From Acinetobacter sp. YWS30-1 (GTDB lineage Bacteria > Pseudomonadota > Gammaproteobacteria > Pseudomonadales > Moraxellaceae), in the NCBI RefSeq assembly GCF_033558715.1, contig NZ_CP114606.1, forward strand, positions 2,728,001 through 2,792,000: a stretch of 64,000 nucleotides of DNA. The letters run 5' to 3'. The notes below the pieces were generated by a model. That model made no database searches. It was given only the letters and a program-made list of their open reading frames with translations, and was not told the origin of the DNA. This document shows positions 43,595 to 53,451 of this stretch, one piece after another. Position 1 is the first letter of the stretch, and each line of letters opens with the position of its first letter. Made by a program: the position numbers and the translations under genes.

Positions 43595-45079
43595 CTAGTT
43601 AAACCATGATTCGCGCGCTTTCATAATAAGTTGACCGGCCTTCTCAGCACCGAGACCTTCGATATCTTCGATATCATCAGTCGCTTGGTCAGCTAAGTCA
43701 TCTACGGTTACCACACCACGAGCTGCGAGAGCTTGCGCGATCTCTGCTGTCATGCCTTCCATTGCAACAAGTTCTTCACTTGGCGCTTGTACGTTTTCTT
43801 GCTGTTGTAATGCATCAGCAAGTGCAATTTCTTTCGCACGGCTTTGCAGTAGTTCAACCAGTTCCGCATCCAGTTCGATTTCATCAAACGTTTCTGGCGG
43901 TACGTAAGCAATTTCTTCAAGCGAGGTGAAGCCCATTTCTACTAACGCCATCGCCAAATCTTCAGCAATATCCAGACGTGTAACAAACATATCCAGGTAT
44001 TTTTGTGCTTCGCTTTGCTGACGTGCGTAGTACTCTTCTTCCAGCATCATGTCCAGCTTATAGCCAGTCAGTTCAGATGCCAGACGAACGTTTTGACCTT
44101 GTGAACCAATTGCGCGAGCTAGCTGATCACTAGTCGCGAAAATGATGTCTGCAGTACGTGCATCTTCATCGATGACAATACTAGATACATCTGCTGGTTC
44201 TAATGCACTTGCGATATATTGCGCAGGATCATCCGACCAAACCACCACATCAATACGCTCGCCATTGAGCTCTTGCTGTACAGCCTGGATACGGGTACCA
44301 CGCATACCAATACAAGCACCCACCGGGTCAATACGGTGGTCATTGGTTTTCACTGCAATTTTAGCACGAACACCCGGTTGACGAGCTGCGGCCTTAATTT
44401 CAATGATTTCTTCAGAAATTTCAGGAATTTCTTTTTTCATCAATGCAATCAGCATTTCCGGTTTAGCACGTGACAACAATAACTGTGCACCACGGCCTTC
44501 ACGGTTAACGCTATATAGAATCGCATTTACGCGTTGTTTCGGACGAAGGATTTCCTTCGGAATCATCTCTTCACGTGCCAGATACGCTTCTGCGTTGTCA
44601 CCCAAGTCAATGATAAAGCCATCTTTGGTTTGTTTTTTCACTTCACCATAGATCAGCTCACCGACTTTAGATTCATAAGCATCAGCAACCAGTGCACGTT
44701 CTGCTTCACGGATCTTCTGTACAATCACCTGTTTCGCGATCTGGGCAGCAATACGACCGAAATCGATTGATTCTACTTCCAGTTCACGGATATCGCCAAT
44801 CGACCATTGTGCCGGATCCACATCAGAGATCGCATCCTGACAGGCAGGCATTTCATGATCTTCATCAGCCACCACTTCCCATTGACGGAAAGTACGATAA
44901 TCACCAGTTTTACGGTCAATTTCTACACGAAGACGAGCTTCTTCCGAGTGAGTCCCCTCGTAGAATTTCTTCTTAGTCGCTGCAACCAAAGCTTGTTCTA
45001 GCGCTTCAAAAATTGCTTCACGACTTACACCTTTTTCGTTACTAACCGTTTCAACGACGGTAAGAATTTCACGTGCCAT
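43595..45079 (-). CDS. nusA: Transcription termination/antitermination factor NusA
   Basis: NusA binds RNA polymerase and nascent RNA and modulates pausing, termination and antitermination. The 494 aa show the N-terminal RNAP-binding domain (MAREILTVVETVSNEKGVSREAIFEALE), an S1 domain (about 135-200), two KH domains (with GACIGMRGTRIQAVQQEL and AIGSQGQNVRLASELTG) and two C-terminal acidic repeats (LVEMGFTSLEEIAYV, VDDLADQATDDIEDIEGL). It lies 35 bp after rimP in the same operon. Confidence 0.98.
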   Translation of the reverse strand: MAREILTVVETVSNEKGVSREAIFEALEQALVAATKKKFYEGTHSEEARLRVEIDRKTGDYRTFRQWEVVADEDHEMPACQDAISDVDPAQWSIGDIRELEVESIDFGRIAAQIAKQVIVQKIREAERALVADAYESKVGELIYGEVKKQTKDGFIIDLGDNAEAYLAREEMIPKEILRPKQRVNAILYSVNREGRGAQLLLSRAKPEMLIALMKKEIPEISEEIIEIKAAARQPGVRAKIAVKTNDHRIDPVGACIGMRGTRIQAVQQELNGERIDVVVWSDDPAQYIASALEPADVSSIVIDEDARTADIIFATSDQLARAIGSQGQNVRLASELTGYKLDMMLEEEYYARQQSEAQKYLDMFVTRLDIAEDLAMALVEMGFTSLEEIAYVPPETFDEIELDAELVELLQSRAKEIALADALQQQENVQAPSEELVAMEGMTAEIAQALAARGVVTVDDLADQATDDIEDIEGLGAEKAGQLIMKARESWFN

Positions 45080-45114
45080 AAGTCACCTATTCGTTCAGAT
45101 TCTTATTAATTGAA

Positions 45115-45639
45115 TTAATCTTGATAGACCAAGTTTGCTTTATCGATATTGTGACTGTCGATATCCAAAATCTGTTGCTTTTCTACTTCAACTTGAATCA
45201 TTTCATTTTCAAGGTCGACTGCAACCAGTTTTGCCTGAAATTTACGACGGTTATCGACGGCACTGATCAAACGCAGCGCAACCGTTTGTCCGATATAATG
45301 AGCCATCTGCTCCAGCTGGAAGAATGGACGATCCCAACCTGGTGAAGACACTTCAAGCGAATATTCACCTGAGATTGGATCATGTACATCCAGGATCGCG
45401 CCGACTTGCTGTGTGACACGTACACAGTCCTGAACCCCAATACCACGACCCTGCTCTTCTTCGCCATCTTCATTGACAACAGGTGCTGCATTTTCATCGA
45501 CCGGTTTGTCGATATAGATCCGTAATAATGAACGTTTGCCTTGTGGCAGGAATTCAATCCCCCACAGATTTACATCACAGGCTTCAACTGCTGGTGCAAT
45601 CAAGTCCTGAAGTGCTTGAGTTTTATTTGATAGCTTCAT
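45115..45639 (-). CDS. rimP: Ribosome maturation factor RimP
   Basis: RimP helps assemble the 30S subunit. The 174 aa contain the core segments [30 protein letters not shown] and the signature [15 protein letters not shown]. Compared with E. coli RimP there is a short acidic insertion around residues 48-68 ([11 protein letters not shown]). It is the first protein gene after the tRNA cluster; tandem terminators separate it from the nearest tRNA-fMet, so it probably has its own promoter in the 45640-45758 interval. Confidence 0.95.
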   Translation of the reverse strand: MKLSNKTQALQDLIAPAVEACDVNLWGIEFLPQGKRSLLRIYIDKPVDENAAPVVNEDGEEEQGRGIGVQDCVRVTQQVGAILDVHDPISGEYSLEVSSPGWDRPFFQLEQMAHYIGQTVALRLISAVDNRRKFQAKLVAVDLENEMIQVEVEKQQILDIDSHNIDKANLVYQD

Positions 45640-45758
45640 TTACTCTCGTCATCTGGTGCGATTTTATGATCTATTTGACCACTACAAACCAATACAAACT
45701 ATAGTAGTAGTGAAACATGGAGATTTGACCAAATATTGTCGACACTACACGATAGCCA

Positions 45759-45782
45759 ATAAAAAAGGGCGTAAATCGCCCC
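45759..45782 (-). terminator. Second terminator between the tRNA-fMet cluster and rimP
   Basis: On the minus strand GGGCG-ATTTA-CGCCC is followed by TTTTTTATT, a perfect 5-bp GC-rich stem. It is the stronger of two terminators in tandem. Confidence 0.85.
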
Positions 45783-45823
45783 AATTAATGCACAATTTGA
45801 ACTTTTTTCAAATCCCACTGTGC

Positions 45824-45852
45824 AAAAAGGCCCACCATAGTTGTGAGCCTCT
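45824..45852 (-). terminator. First terminator after the tRNA-fMet cluster
   Basis: On the minus strand AGGCTCAC and GTGGGCCT pair (one non-Watson-Crick position) around a 7-nt loop and are followed by TTTTTG, 12 bp beyond the last tRNA-fMet. Confidence 0.75.
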
Positions 45853-45863
45853 TTTAAGAAACT

Positions 45864-45940
<77 letters not shown>

Positions 45941-46028
45941 TCAACGTGCAAAAATTATATACAAAAGATGCGAACTTTTCAATCACAACCACATCATTCT
46001 GCATATTTGTTATCTGTTACTGAAAAAT

Positions 46029-46105
<77 letters not shown>

Positions 46106-46176
46106 TCAGCATACAAATAATATTCAGCTTAATATTTTACACTAAACTGCCTTTAAAGTTTGCAGCTTTAAAGGAT

Positions 46177-46253
<77 letters not shown>

Positions 46254-46334
46254 ACAACATGCAAATAATTCTTCTCAACTTAAATCAGATTTAAGCTGCC
46301 TTTTAAAAGTTTGCGTCTTTAAAAAAGGATTGAT

Positions 46335-46411
<77 letters not shown>

Positions 46412-46437
46412 TCAACAGAAGTTTTTTTAGCTGCATA

Positions 46438-46469
46438 CACCAACTTATATTCTGGATTATAAGTTGGTG
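46438..46469. repeat. 12-bp perfect inverted repeat reaching into the tRNA-Leu 3' end
   Basis: CACCAACTTATA (46438-46449) and TATAAGTTGGTG (46458-46469) flank an 8-nt loop. On the minus strand the first arm begins in the tRNA-Leu GCACCA tail. No U-tract follows directly, so this is not a standard terminator. Confidence 0.75.
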
Positions 46470-46549
46470 CGGAAGGGGGGACTTGAACCCCCACGCCCGA
46501 AAGCACTACCACCTCAAGGTAGCGTGTCTACCAATTCCACCACCACCGC
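46465..46549 (-). tRNA. tRNA-Leu (GAG)
   Basis: 85-nt class II tRNA with a long variable arm. Anticodon stem CTACC/GGTAG encloses TTGAGGT, anticodon GAG. T-arm GGGGGTTCAAGTCCCCC and CCA are present. The acceptor stem (GCGGTGG with CTTCCGC) contains a T-T mismatch at 5:68 and a G-T wobble next to it, unusual for a functional tRNA but tolerable. Confidence 0.94.
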
Positions 46550-46602
46550 AGCTGTGACGCATTCTAGTCGCATCACTGAAAAAAAGAAAGGTTTAATTAA
46601 AA

Positions 46603-46932
46603 TTATTCGGTCGTTTGTGGTGCAGTTGGTGAAGTTTCAACCGGTTGCGCAGGCGCAGTTGGTGCTGATTGAATTGACGATAAACTGTACGCATTCGTGG
46701 TTTGTTTCTTGGCAAGAATCGCCAAAGTAATACTGGTCACAAAGAACAATGCGGTAAAAACTGCCGTCAAACAGGTCATGAAATTACCCGAACCTGAGGC
46801 ACCAAAGATCGTTGCCGCACCGCCGCCGCCAAATGATGCACCTGCATCCGCACCTTTACCATGCTGAACTAAAATCAAGACAATCATCAAAATCGCTAAG
46901 ATAATATGTACTACCAGCACAAAAGTTTGCAT
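46603..46932 (-). CDS. secG: Protein translocase subunit SecG
   Basis: SecG is the small third subunit of the SecYEG channel. The 109 aa have two membrane helices (about 3-22 and 53-75). Between them lies the signature LVQHGKGADAGASFGGGGAATIFGASGSGNF. The C-terminal tail is Pro/Thr/Ala-rich, as in other Acinetobacter and Pseudomonas SecG. It lies 13 bp after tpiA, and tRNA-Leu follows 53 bp downstream, the same order as secG-leuU in E. coli. Confidence 0.96.
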   Translation of the reverse strand: MQTFVLVVHIILAILMIVLILVQHGKGADAGASFGGGGAATIFGASGSGNFMTCLTAVFTALFFVTSITLAILAKKQTTNAYSLSSIQSAPTAPAQPVETSPTAPQTTE

Positions 46933-46945
46933 GCTGAACTCCTAA

Positions 46946-47737
46946 TTATTGTGTATTTGCAAATGCTTGAGCAATTTGATGGAACGACTCAGCATTGAGT
47001 GATGCACCACCCACCAATGCCCCGTTAATGTCAGGGCAGGCTGCTAACTCTACTGCATTTTCCGGTTTTACACTACCACCATATAAGATTGCCATAGTCG
47101 CAGCATAACCTGTAATCTGGCTCAAACCCTGACGGATCTGGGCATGCATGGCCTGCGCATCTTCTGGAGAAGCTGTTTTACCGGTACCAATGGCCCAGAT
47201 TGGCTCATAAGCAATCACAATATTTTTCCACTGTTCATCTTCTACCACAGTCGCGATATCGCAAATCTGTTGGAGAACCACCGCTTCTGCCTGCCCTGCT
47301 TCACGCTGTTCCAGACTTTCGCCCACACAGTAAATTACGGTTAAACCGGCATTTAAGGCATTCTTGATTTTAGTATTTAAAATCTGTGAACTTTCAGCAA
47401 AAATTTCACGACGTTCAGAGTGCCCAATCAATACATAGTGAATCTGGCTATCAGCCAATAATTCAGCACTCACTTCCCCAGTATAAGCGCCTGTCCCTGC
47501 AATACGTGATACATCTTGTGCTACGGTATATACAGGGCGATTAGCAGAAGCAAATGCAGTTTGAATTTGAGTTAAGGCAAGGGTTGTCGGCGCCACACCC
47601 AAATGACATTTCTCTGTTGAAACTGGTGCAGACTCAAGCAAGTCTTTTAAATTCTGAACCAAAGCTTGGGCATCTGCCTGCATTGGATTCATTTTCCAGT
47701 TGCCCACCACCCAAGGGGTAATCGTCGAAACCGACAT
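46946..47737 (-). CDS. tpiA: Triosephosphate isomerase
   Basis: Interconverts dihydroxyacetone phosphate and glyceraldehyde 3-phosphate. The 263 aa begin [10 protein letters not shown] (catalytic Lys in NWKMN), with the catalytic His in LIGHSERRE, Glu in [14 protein letters not shown] and the phosphate loop [13 protein letters not shown] short N-terminal extension precedes the normal start motif. First gene of a probable tpiA-secG-tRNA transcript, divergent from pilB. Confidence 0.97.
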   Translation of the reverse strand: MSVSTITPWVVGNWKMNPMQADAQALVQNLKDLLESAPVSTEKCHLGVAPTTLALTQIQTAFASANRPVYTVAQDVSRIAGTGAYTGEVSAELLADSQIHYVLIGHSERREIFAESSQILNTKIKNALNAGLTVIYCVGESLEQREAGQAEAVVLQQICDIATVVEDEQWKNIVIAYEPIWAIGTGKTASPEDAQAMHAQIRQGLSQITGYAATMAILYGGSVKPENAVELAACPDINGALVGGASLNAESFHQIAQAFANTQ

Positions 47738-48015
47738 AAATAACCTATTTCACTGACATATCTTGAATTGGGCACATTCTACACGGAATTGTAAAATTTA
47801 AAGAATAGTTTTATTCATCCTATTTCTCAGTTTAGACTATTCAAAATGGTTATTTTTTGTTATCACTGAAAAAAATGCCCGGTTCTTCCGACCAGTTCAA
47901 GCTTTTACTGAATATCACGAAGATTGCAGCATTCTCAGCTATGGTATTTTTGTATAACAAACGTATAATTTTAGAATAGCAAATTAAAAAAATTGAATTG
48001 ATAGGCATTTGAAGC
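47738..48015. promoter_or_regulatory. Divergent spacer tpiA / pilB
   Basis: 278 bp between divergent operons. A consensus -10 hexamer TATAAT lies at 47964-47969, about 46 bp before the pilB start, but no good -35 hexamer is at the right distance, so pilB may rely on an activator or on an extended element. Confidence 0.5.
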
Positions 48016-49725
48016 ATGACAGCATTGCAGGGGTCACCAAGATTTACGGGGTTTATTCGTCGCCTGGTCGATGAAGGGGTATTATCAGCTGAAGATATGC
48101 GGACTGCTTTAGCCAATGCCAAACAGGAAAAAACAGATATCGTGGCCTATTTGGTCAGTCATCATAATCTTTCCCCTACTACCATTGCTGAAACGATCTC
48201 AGTAGAATTTGGTGAGCCTCTATTTGATATTGGTGCTTATGATCCGGGACAAATCCTGCGTGAAGATATTGATGAAAAGCTGATTACCAAGCATCGTATT
48301 CTGCCAATTTATAAAAACGCCAATATTCTTTATGTCGCCACGAGCAATCCGACCAATATCGAAGCAACGGATGCCATCCGCTTTGCAACCAAACTGAATA
48401 TTGAAACTGTTATTGTTGAACACAATAAACTCGAAAAACTGATTGAGCAAAACTTTACTGAAGAAAGTACTTTTGATTTTGATGATGATTTCGATCTGGA
48501 TGTAAATGTCGATACAGCCGATCCGACTCAAGAAGAAGACGAAAAAGACAAGGGTGAAGAAGCCCCTATTGTTAAATATATTAATAAGTTACTGATTGAT
48601 GCTATTCGTATGGGGGCATCAGATTTACATTTTGAACCTTATGAAAAAATGTATCGGGTGCGCTATCGTGTCGATGGGGTTTTACGTCAGATTGCAACAC
48701 CGCCGCTACAACTGGCAAACCGTTTGGCGTCGCGTTTGAAAGTCATGTCGCAGATGGACATTTCTGAGAAACGCGTGCCTCAAGACGGCCGTATTAAATT
48801 AAAGCTCTCAAAAAACAAAGCCATCGACTTCCGTGTTAACTCGCTCCCTACCCTGTTTGGCGAAAAACTGGTTCTACGTATTTTAGATCCGTCTAGTGCC
48901 ATGCTGGGAATTGATGCTTTAGGTTATGAACCTGAGCAGAAAGAATTATTTATGGAAGCCTTAGATAAACCGCAAGGGATGTTACTGATTACCGGTCCTA
49001 CTGGTTCCGGTAAAACAGTATCCCTTTATACGGGCTTAAACATCTTAAATCGTGAAGATACCAATATTTCTACTGCGGAAGACCCAGTCGAGATTAACCT
49101 GCAAGGGATTAATCAGGTGAACGTCAATAATAAAGTTGGCCTGACGTTTGCAGCTGCTTTAAAATCCTTTCTGCGTCAGGATCCTGATATTGTCATGGTC
49201 GGTGAGATCCGTGATCTGGAAACAGCTGAAATTGCAATCAAAGCAGCGCAAACAGGTCATATGGTGATGTCAACTCTGCACACCAACAGTGCTCCGGAAA
49301 CTTTGACCCGTTTACGTAATATGGGCGTACCTTCTTTCAATATCGCGACTTCAGTCAATCTGGTGATTGCGCAGCGTCTGGCCCGTCGCTTGTGTTCACA
49401 ATGTAAAAAACCGGCTGACATTCCAAAGCAAAGCTTACTGGAGATGGGCTTTACCGAAGCAGATTTACAAAGCCCTGAATTTCAGATTTATGAGCCAGTC
49501 GGCTGTAATGAATGTCGTGAAGGTTATAAGGGCCGGGTCGGTATTTATGAAGTTATGAAGGTAACACCTGAGATTTCAAGAATTATTATGGAAGATGGCA
49601 ATGCCATTGAAATTGCTGAAGCTTCCGCACGTGCAGGATTTAACAATTTACGCCGATCAGGGTTAGTGAAGGTTATGCAGGGGGTGACTTCTTTACAGGA
49701 AGTCAATCGTGTAACCAGCGAATGA
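48016..49725 (+). CDS. pilB: Type IV pilus assembly ATPase PilB
   Basis: PilB is the hexameric cytoplasmic motor that powers pilus extension. The 569 aa have an N-terminal MshEN-type domain (about 1-150), an acidic linker rich in Asp/Glu (about 150-185), then the ATPase with Walker A ITGPTGSGKTVSLY (near 330), an Asp box, Walker B DPDIVMVGEIRD and His box STLHTNSAPETL. A tetracysteine zinc site is formed by CSQCKKP and CNECREGYKG. It heads pilB-pilC-pilD-coaE. Confidence 0.98.
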   Translation: MTALQGSPRFTGFIRRLVDEGVLSAEDMRTALANAKQEKTDIVAYLVSHHNLSPTTIAETISVEFGEPLFDIGAYDPGQILREDIDEKLITKHRILPIYKNANILYVATSNPTNIEATDAIRFATKLNIETVIVEHNKLEKLIEQNFTEESTFDFDDDFDLDVNVDTADPTQEEDEKDKGEEAPIVKYINKLLIDAIRMGASDLHFEPYEKMYRVRYRVDGVLRQIATPPLQLANRLASRLKVMSQMDISEKRVPQDGRIKLKLSKNKAIDFRVNSLPTLFGEKLVLRILDPSSAMLGIDALGYEPEQKELFMEALDKPQGMLLITGPTGSGKTVSLYTGLNILNREDTNISTAEDPVEINLQGINQVNVNNKVGLTFAAALKSFLRQDPDIVMVGEIRDLETAEIAIKAAQTGHMVMSTLHTNSAPETLTRLRNMGVPSFNIATSVNLVIAQRLARRLCSQCKKPADIPKQSLLEMGFTEADLQSPEFQIYEPVGCNECREGYKGRVGIYEVMKVTPEISRIIMEDGNAIEIAEASARAGFNNLRRSGLVKVMQGVTSLQEVNRVTSE

Positions 49726-49755
49726 TCGTGCTGAATATAAAATAAGGATAAAGCT

Positions 49756-50985
49756 ATGGCAGCAGTAAAAAAAGGCCAAATGACACCGATCTTCAGTTAT
49801 GAAGGGGTTGATCGCAAAGGCGCCAAGATCAAGGGGGAATTGCCGGCACGAAATATGGCCTTGGCAAAAGTGAACTTGCGCAAACAAGGCATCACGATCA
49901 AAACTATTCGAGAAAAGAAAAAAAATATTCTCGAAGGTTTGATGAAGAAAAAAGTTTCCACGCTGGATATCACCATCTTCACCCGTCAGTTAGCGACCAT
50001 GATGAAAGCCGGGGTACCTTTAGTACAAGGCTTTGAAATTGTCGCAGAAGGTTTGGAAAATCTATCTATGCGCGAGGTTGTGCTTGGAATTAAAGGCGAA
50101 GTTGAAGGGGGGAATACTTTTGCCGGAGCATTACGAAAATACCCACAATATTTTGACAACCTATTCTGTTCTTTAGTTGAGTCTGGCGAACAATCTGGTG
50201 CTCTGGAAACCATGCTGGATCGTGTCGCGATTTATAAAGAAAAAAGTGAGCTGTTAAAGCAAAAAATTAAAAAAGCCATGAAATACCCAGCTACAGTAAT
50301 TGTAGTAGCTGTGATCGTCACAATTATCCTGATGGTGAAAGTAGTTCCTGTATTCCAGGACTTATTCTCTTCATTCGGTGCAGACTTACCTGCATTTACT
50401 AAAATGGTAGTCAATATGTCCGAATGGATGCAAAAATATTGGTTCCTTTTGATTATTGGAATTGGCGTAGTGATTACTGCTTTCCTTGAAGCGAAAAAGC
50501 GTAGCAAAAAATTCCGTGATTTACTGGATAAGGCCGCGCTCAAAGCACCCATCTTTGGTGATCTGGTCTATAAAGCGATCATTGCCCGTTATAGCCGCAC
50601 TCTCGCCACCACTTTTGCTGCCGGTGTGCCATTAATTGATGCGCTTGAATCGACTGCTGGTGCAACCAATAACGTGGTCTATGAGGAGGCGGTATTAAAA
50701 ATCAAGGAAGATGTTGCGACAGGTCAACAGCTTCAATTTGCCATGCGTGTCACCGATAAATTCCCCTCTATGGCCGTACAAATGGTTGCAATTGGTGAAG
50801 AATCAGGTGCATTGGATGCCATGCTGGATAAAGTCGCAACCCATTATGAAAATGAAGTCGACAATGCGGTTGATGGTTTAACTTCCATGATGGAGCCCTT
50901 GATTATGGCAATTCTTGGTGTCCTTGTTGGTGGCCTTGTTATCGCAATGTACCTTCCAATTTTCCAAATGGGTTCCGTGGTTTAA
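49756..50985 (+). CDS. pilC: Type IV pilus inner-membrane platform protein PilC
   Basis: PilC is the polytopic platform on which PilB acts. The 409 aa contain two homologous GspF domains (about 75-195 and 280-400) with the repeat motif TRQLATMMKAGVPLVQGFEI and its second copy SRTLATTFAAGVPLIDALES, and three membrane helices. It is 30 bp downstream of pilB, and its stop overlaps the pilD start. Confidence 0.98.
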   Translation: MAAVKKGQMTPIFSYEGVDRKGAKIKGELPARNMALAKVNLRKQGITIKTIREKKKNILEGLMKKKVSTLDITIFTRQLATMMKAGVPLVQGFEIVAEGLENLSMREVVLGIKGEVEGGNTFAGALRKYPQYFDNLFCSLVESGEQSGALETMLDRVAIYKEKSELLKQKIKKAMKYPATVIVVAVIVTIILMVKVVPVFQDLFSSFGADLPAFTKMVVNMSEWMQKYWFLLIIGIGVVITAFLEAKKRSKKFRDLLDKAALKAPIFGDLVYKAIIARYSRTLATTFAAGVPLIDALESTAGATNNVVYEEAVLKIKEDVATGQQLQFAMRVTDKFPSMAVQMVAIGEESGALDAMLDKVATHYENEVDNAVDGLTSMMEPLIMAILGVLVGGLVIAMYLPIFQMGSVV

Positions 50986-51845
50986 TGCAAGATTTTATTT
51001 TATATTTCAGTCAAAACCCAACTGCGCTTTATCTCGCAGTTGGGCTTTTTAGTCTCTGTATTGGTAGCTTTTTAAACGTTGTCATTTACCGTACCCCTAA
51101 AATGATGGAACAGGAATGGCGTACAGATTGCCAGCTGTTCTTGCATCCAGATCAGCCCATTATTGATGAAAGCAAAATTACTTTAAGCAAACCAGCTTCA
51201 ACCTGCCCGAAATGTCAGACTCCTATTCGCTGGTATCAGAATATTCCGGTGATTAGCTGGATCTTATTACGTGGTAAATGTGGTAACTGTCAAAATCCTA
51301 TCAGTATCCGCTATCCATTTATTGAGCTTTTGACAGCTGCTTGTGCACTGATAGTGGTGGCAGTATTTGGGCCTACCATACAGATGCTGTTTGGTCTGGT
51401 TTTTACCTATGTCCTGATTGCCCTCACCTTTATTGATTTCGATACCCAGTTATTACCCGATCGCTATACCCTGCCGCTGGCTGCACTCGGCCTGGGCATT
51501 AATAGTTATGCGATTTATACTACCCCTGATTCTGCCATCTGGGGCTATATCATTGGCTTCTTATGCTTGTGGGTGGTGTACTATCTGTTTAAGCTGGTGA
51601 CCGGCAAGGAAGGTATGGGCTATGGAGATTTCAAATTACTAGCTGCCTTAGGTGCCTGGATGGGGCCTATGCTCCTACCACTCATTGTATTATTGTCATC
51701 ATTGGTGGGCGCGATTATTGGGATTATCCTGCTTAAAGTCCGTAAAGAAAATCAGCCCTTTGCCTTTGGCCCTTATATTGCCATTGCCGGCTGGATTGCC
51801 TTTTTATGGGGTGAGCAGATCATGAAAATCTATTTAGGTCAGTAA
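50985..51845 (+). CDS. pilD: Prepilin peptidase / N-methyltransferase PilD
   Basis: PilD cleaves the leader of type IV prepilins and type II secretion pseudopilins and methylates the new N-terminus. The 286 aa have the N-terminal GSFLNVVIYRTPKMM segment, a tetracysteine cluster CPKCQ...CGNCQ between the first helices, and two catalytic Asp residues in FIDFDTQLLPD and GMGYGDFKLLAALGAW (GxGD). About eight membrane helices. It overlaps pilC by one base, and coaE follows after one base. Confidence 0.98.
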   Translation: MQDFILYFSQNPTALYLAVGLFSLCIGSFLNVVIYRTPKMMEQEWRTDCQLFLHPDQPIIDESKITLSKPASTCPKCQTPIRWYQNIPVISWILLRGKCGNCQNPISIRYPFIELLTAACALIVVAVFGPTIQMLFGLVFTYVLIALTFIDFDTQLLPDRYTLPLAALGLGINSYAIYTTPDSAIWGYIIGFLCLWVVYYLFKLVTGKEGMGYGDFKLLAALGAWMGPMLLPLIVLLSSLVGAIIGIILLKVRKENQPFAFGPYIAIAGWIAFLWGEQIMKIYLGQ

Positions 51846-51846
51846 A

Positions 51847-52452
51847 GTGAAATTTGTACTCGGTTTAACTGGTGGAATTGGTAGTGGCAAGTCTGCTGCC
51901 AGCCAATGGTTTGAAGCTCAAGGGATTGCTGTCGTAGATGCGGATATTGTCGCCCGTGAAGTCGTTGATATCGGTCAACCAGCCCTACAGCAAATTCGGG
52001 AAGCTTTCGGCGATTGGGTTTTACTCAAGGATGGTTCATTGAATCGCCGTGTTTTGCGCGAACATATTTTCCAGTCTCCAGAAGCACGAAAAATGCTGGA
52101 AAATATCACCCACCCTGCTATTCGCAATTCAATTATTCAACAGTTACATGCAGCACAAAGTCCTTATGCGATTTTAGTTTCTCCTTTATTGTTTGAAACA
52201 AATCAGCATGAACTAACACAACATACGTTATTAATTGATGCTGCTATTGAACTGCAAATTCAACGGGCTTCACAGCGCGATGGACAAAATGTAGAGCAAA
52301 TTCAGAAGATCATTGCCGCACAAATGCCGCGTGAACAAAAGTGTGCCATGGCTGATGATATTGTACTGAATGATGGTGAGCTAGAACATCTCTATGCTCA
52401 TCTCACACCATTACATGAAAAGTATCTTCAGATGGCTGCTCAAAATCATTAA
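51847..52452 (+). CDS. coaE: Dephospho-CoA kinase
   Basis: CoaE phosphorylates dephospho-CoA in the last step of coenzyme A synthesis. The 201 aa have the P-loop GLTGGIGSGKSAASQWF at the N-terminus, the DADIVAREV segment and the lid region with QRDGQNVEQIQKIIAAQM. Translation starts at GTG, one base after the pilD stop. The pilB-pilC-pilD-coaE order is widely conserved in pseudomonads and relatives. Confidence 0.97.
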   Translation: MKFVLGLTGGIGSGKSAASQWFEAQGIAVVDADIVAREVVDIGQPALQQIREAFGDWVLLKDGSLNRRVLREHIFQSPEARKMLENITHPAIRNSIIQQLHAAQSPYAILVSPLLFETNQHELTQHTLLIDAAIELQIQRASQRDGQNVEQIQKIIAAQMPREQKCAMADDIVLNDGELEHLYAHLTPLHEKYLQMAAQNH

Positions 52453-52475
52453 CCCGAACTCAGTTAGAGTTCAAA

Positions 52476-52507
52476 TAAAAAGCAGTCCTTTTAGGACTGC
52501 TTTTTTT
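52476..52507. terminator. Bidirectional terminator coaE / EamA transporter
   Basis: AAAAAGCAGTCC-TTTT-AGGACTGCTTTTTTT between convergent genes. The right arm overlaps the last codons of the EamA gene. Confidence 0.9.
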
Positions 52508-53408
52508 GTTGTTCCAGTTTCTGACTCAGGCTATCTTGATGCATCAGCCAGCGCCAAGGTTGTATGGCACCAATTGCCATACCTACCAAACCAGAAACAA
52601 TCGCGAGACTTAGAGGTTCATTTAATAACGGTACAGCCAGTATGGCAGCAATGAATGGTGCGAGGGTCACGATACTGCCCGCTTTAAATGCACCTAAACG
52701 CTTAATCGCTTCCACATAAGTTAGTGTCGCTACAATCACCACAAAAACACCGTGAAAGAGTACCTGGGAAGCCATTTGCCAAGGTTCAGCAGCATCCAGA
52801 TGTTTGGGGAAGAATAGCAGATAAATTGGCACATAAATGATGGCTGACCAGATCGCTACACTGGCCATAGAATGCCAGGCAGATAGCTTCCATTGACGTA
52901 GCAGTACAGTGAATACACCCCACCACATTGCACTGATGAAAAATAGCAGATCGCCTAATCCCAAGGCCACACCGGACTCTCGGAACATCAGCCAACTCAT
53001 ACTGCCAATCGCAAGCAGCATAATCGCCATACTGATCCAAGTATGTCGGTCAAATCCCTGTTTAAATAACACAAAAGCAGCCACTGCGGTACAAAGTGGA
53101 ATACAGCCATTTAGAAATACGGCAGCATGAGCTGCAGGTGCATAATGGAAAGCAGTATAGGCGGTCAGGCAATACCCTACCCCGCCAATCATGGCTAAGA
53201 GAAAGGATTCCTTACTCCACAAAAAGGCTGTGTCCTTTTTATAAATCAGGACTGGCATCAGAATCAGAAAAGCCAATAGAAAACGTAATCCCACCAGATC
53301 CCAGGCACTAATCCCCCACTGGGCACTTAAGCGCGTGCTTAAGGTAAAACCTCCCCAAATACACATGGTAATTAAGACAAAGGCATAACCTTGCGTTCGG
53401 GGAGACAT
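52491..53408 (-). CDS. EamA/DMT-superfamily transporter
   Basis: A 305-aa inner-membrane protein with about 10 hydrophobic helices arranged as two EamA repeats (about 8-140 and 150-285). The first repeat has FVLITMCIWGGFTLSTRLSAQW, and the second FFISAMWWGVFTVLLRQW; the pattern PLLNEPLSLAIVSGLVGMAIG is typical of the family. Substrates of this group include amino acids and other small metabolites; the specific one cannot be read from sequence. The C-terminal tail is Lys/Gln-rich and is encoded partly within the terminator. Confidence 0.88.
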   Translation of the reverse strand: MSPRTQGYAFVLITMCIWGGFTLSTRLSAQWGISAWDLVGLRFLLAFLILMPVLIYKKDTAFLWSKESFLLAMIGGVGYCLTAYTAFHYAPAAHAAVFLNGCIPLCTAVAAFVLFKQGFDRHTWISMAIMLLAIGSMSWLMFRESGVALGLGDLLFFISAMWWGVFTVLLRQWKLSAWHSMASVAIWSAIIYVPIYLLFFPKHLDAAEPWQMASQVLFHGVFVVIVATLTYVEAIKRLGAFKAGSIVTLAPFIAAILAVPLLNEPLSLAIVSGLVGMAIGAIQPWRWLMHQDSLSQKLEQQKKQS

Positions 53409-53451
53409 AGACTTCTTCTTTAACAGTATTTAGGTAAATAATAAAAAGGAC

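Noticed and set aside
48016..52452. Type II secretion (gsp) genes instead of pil genes
   Set aside because: PilB has the MshEN domain and tetracysteine site, and the order pilB-pilC-pilD-coaE together with pilMNOPQ in the same window fits the type IV pilus system.
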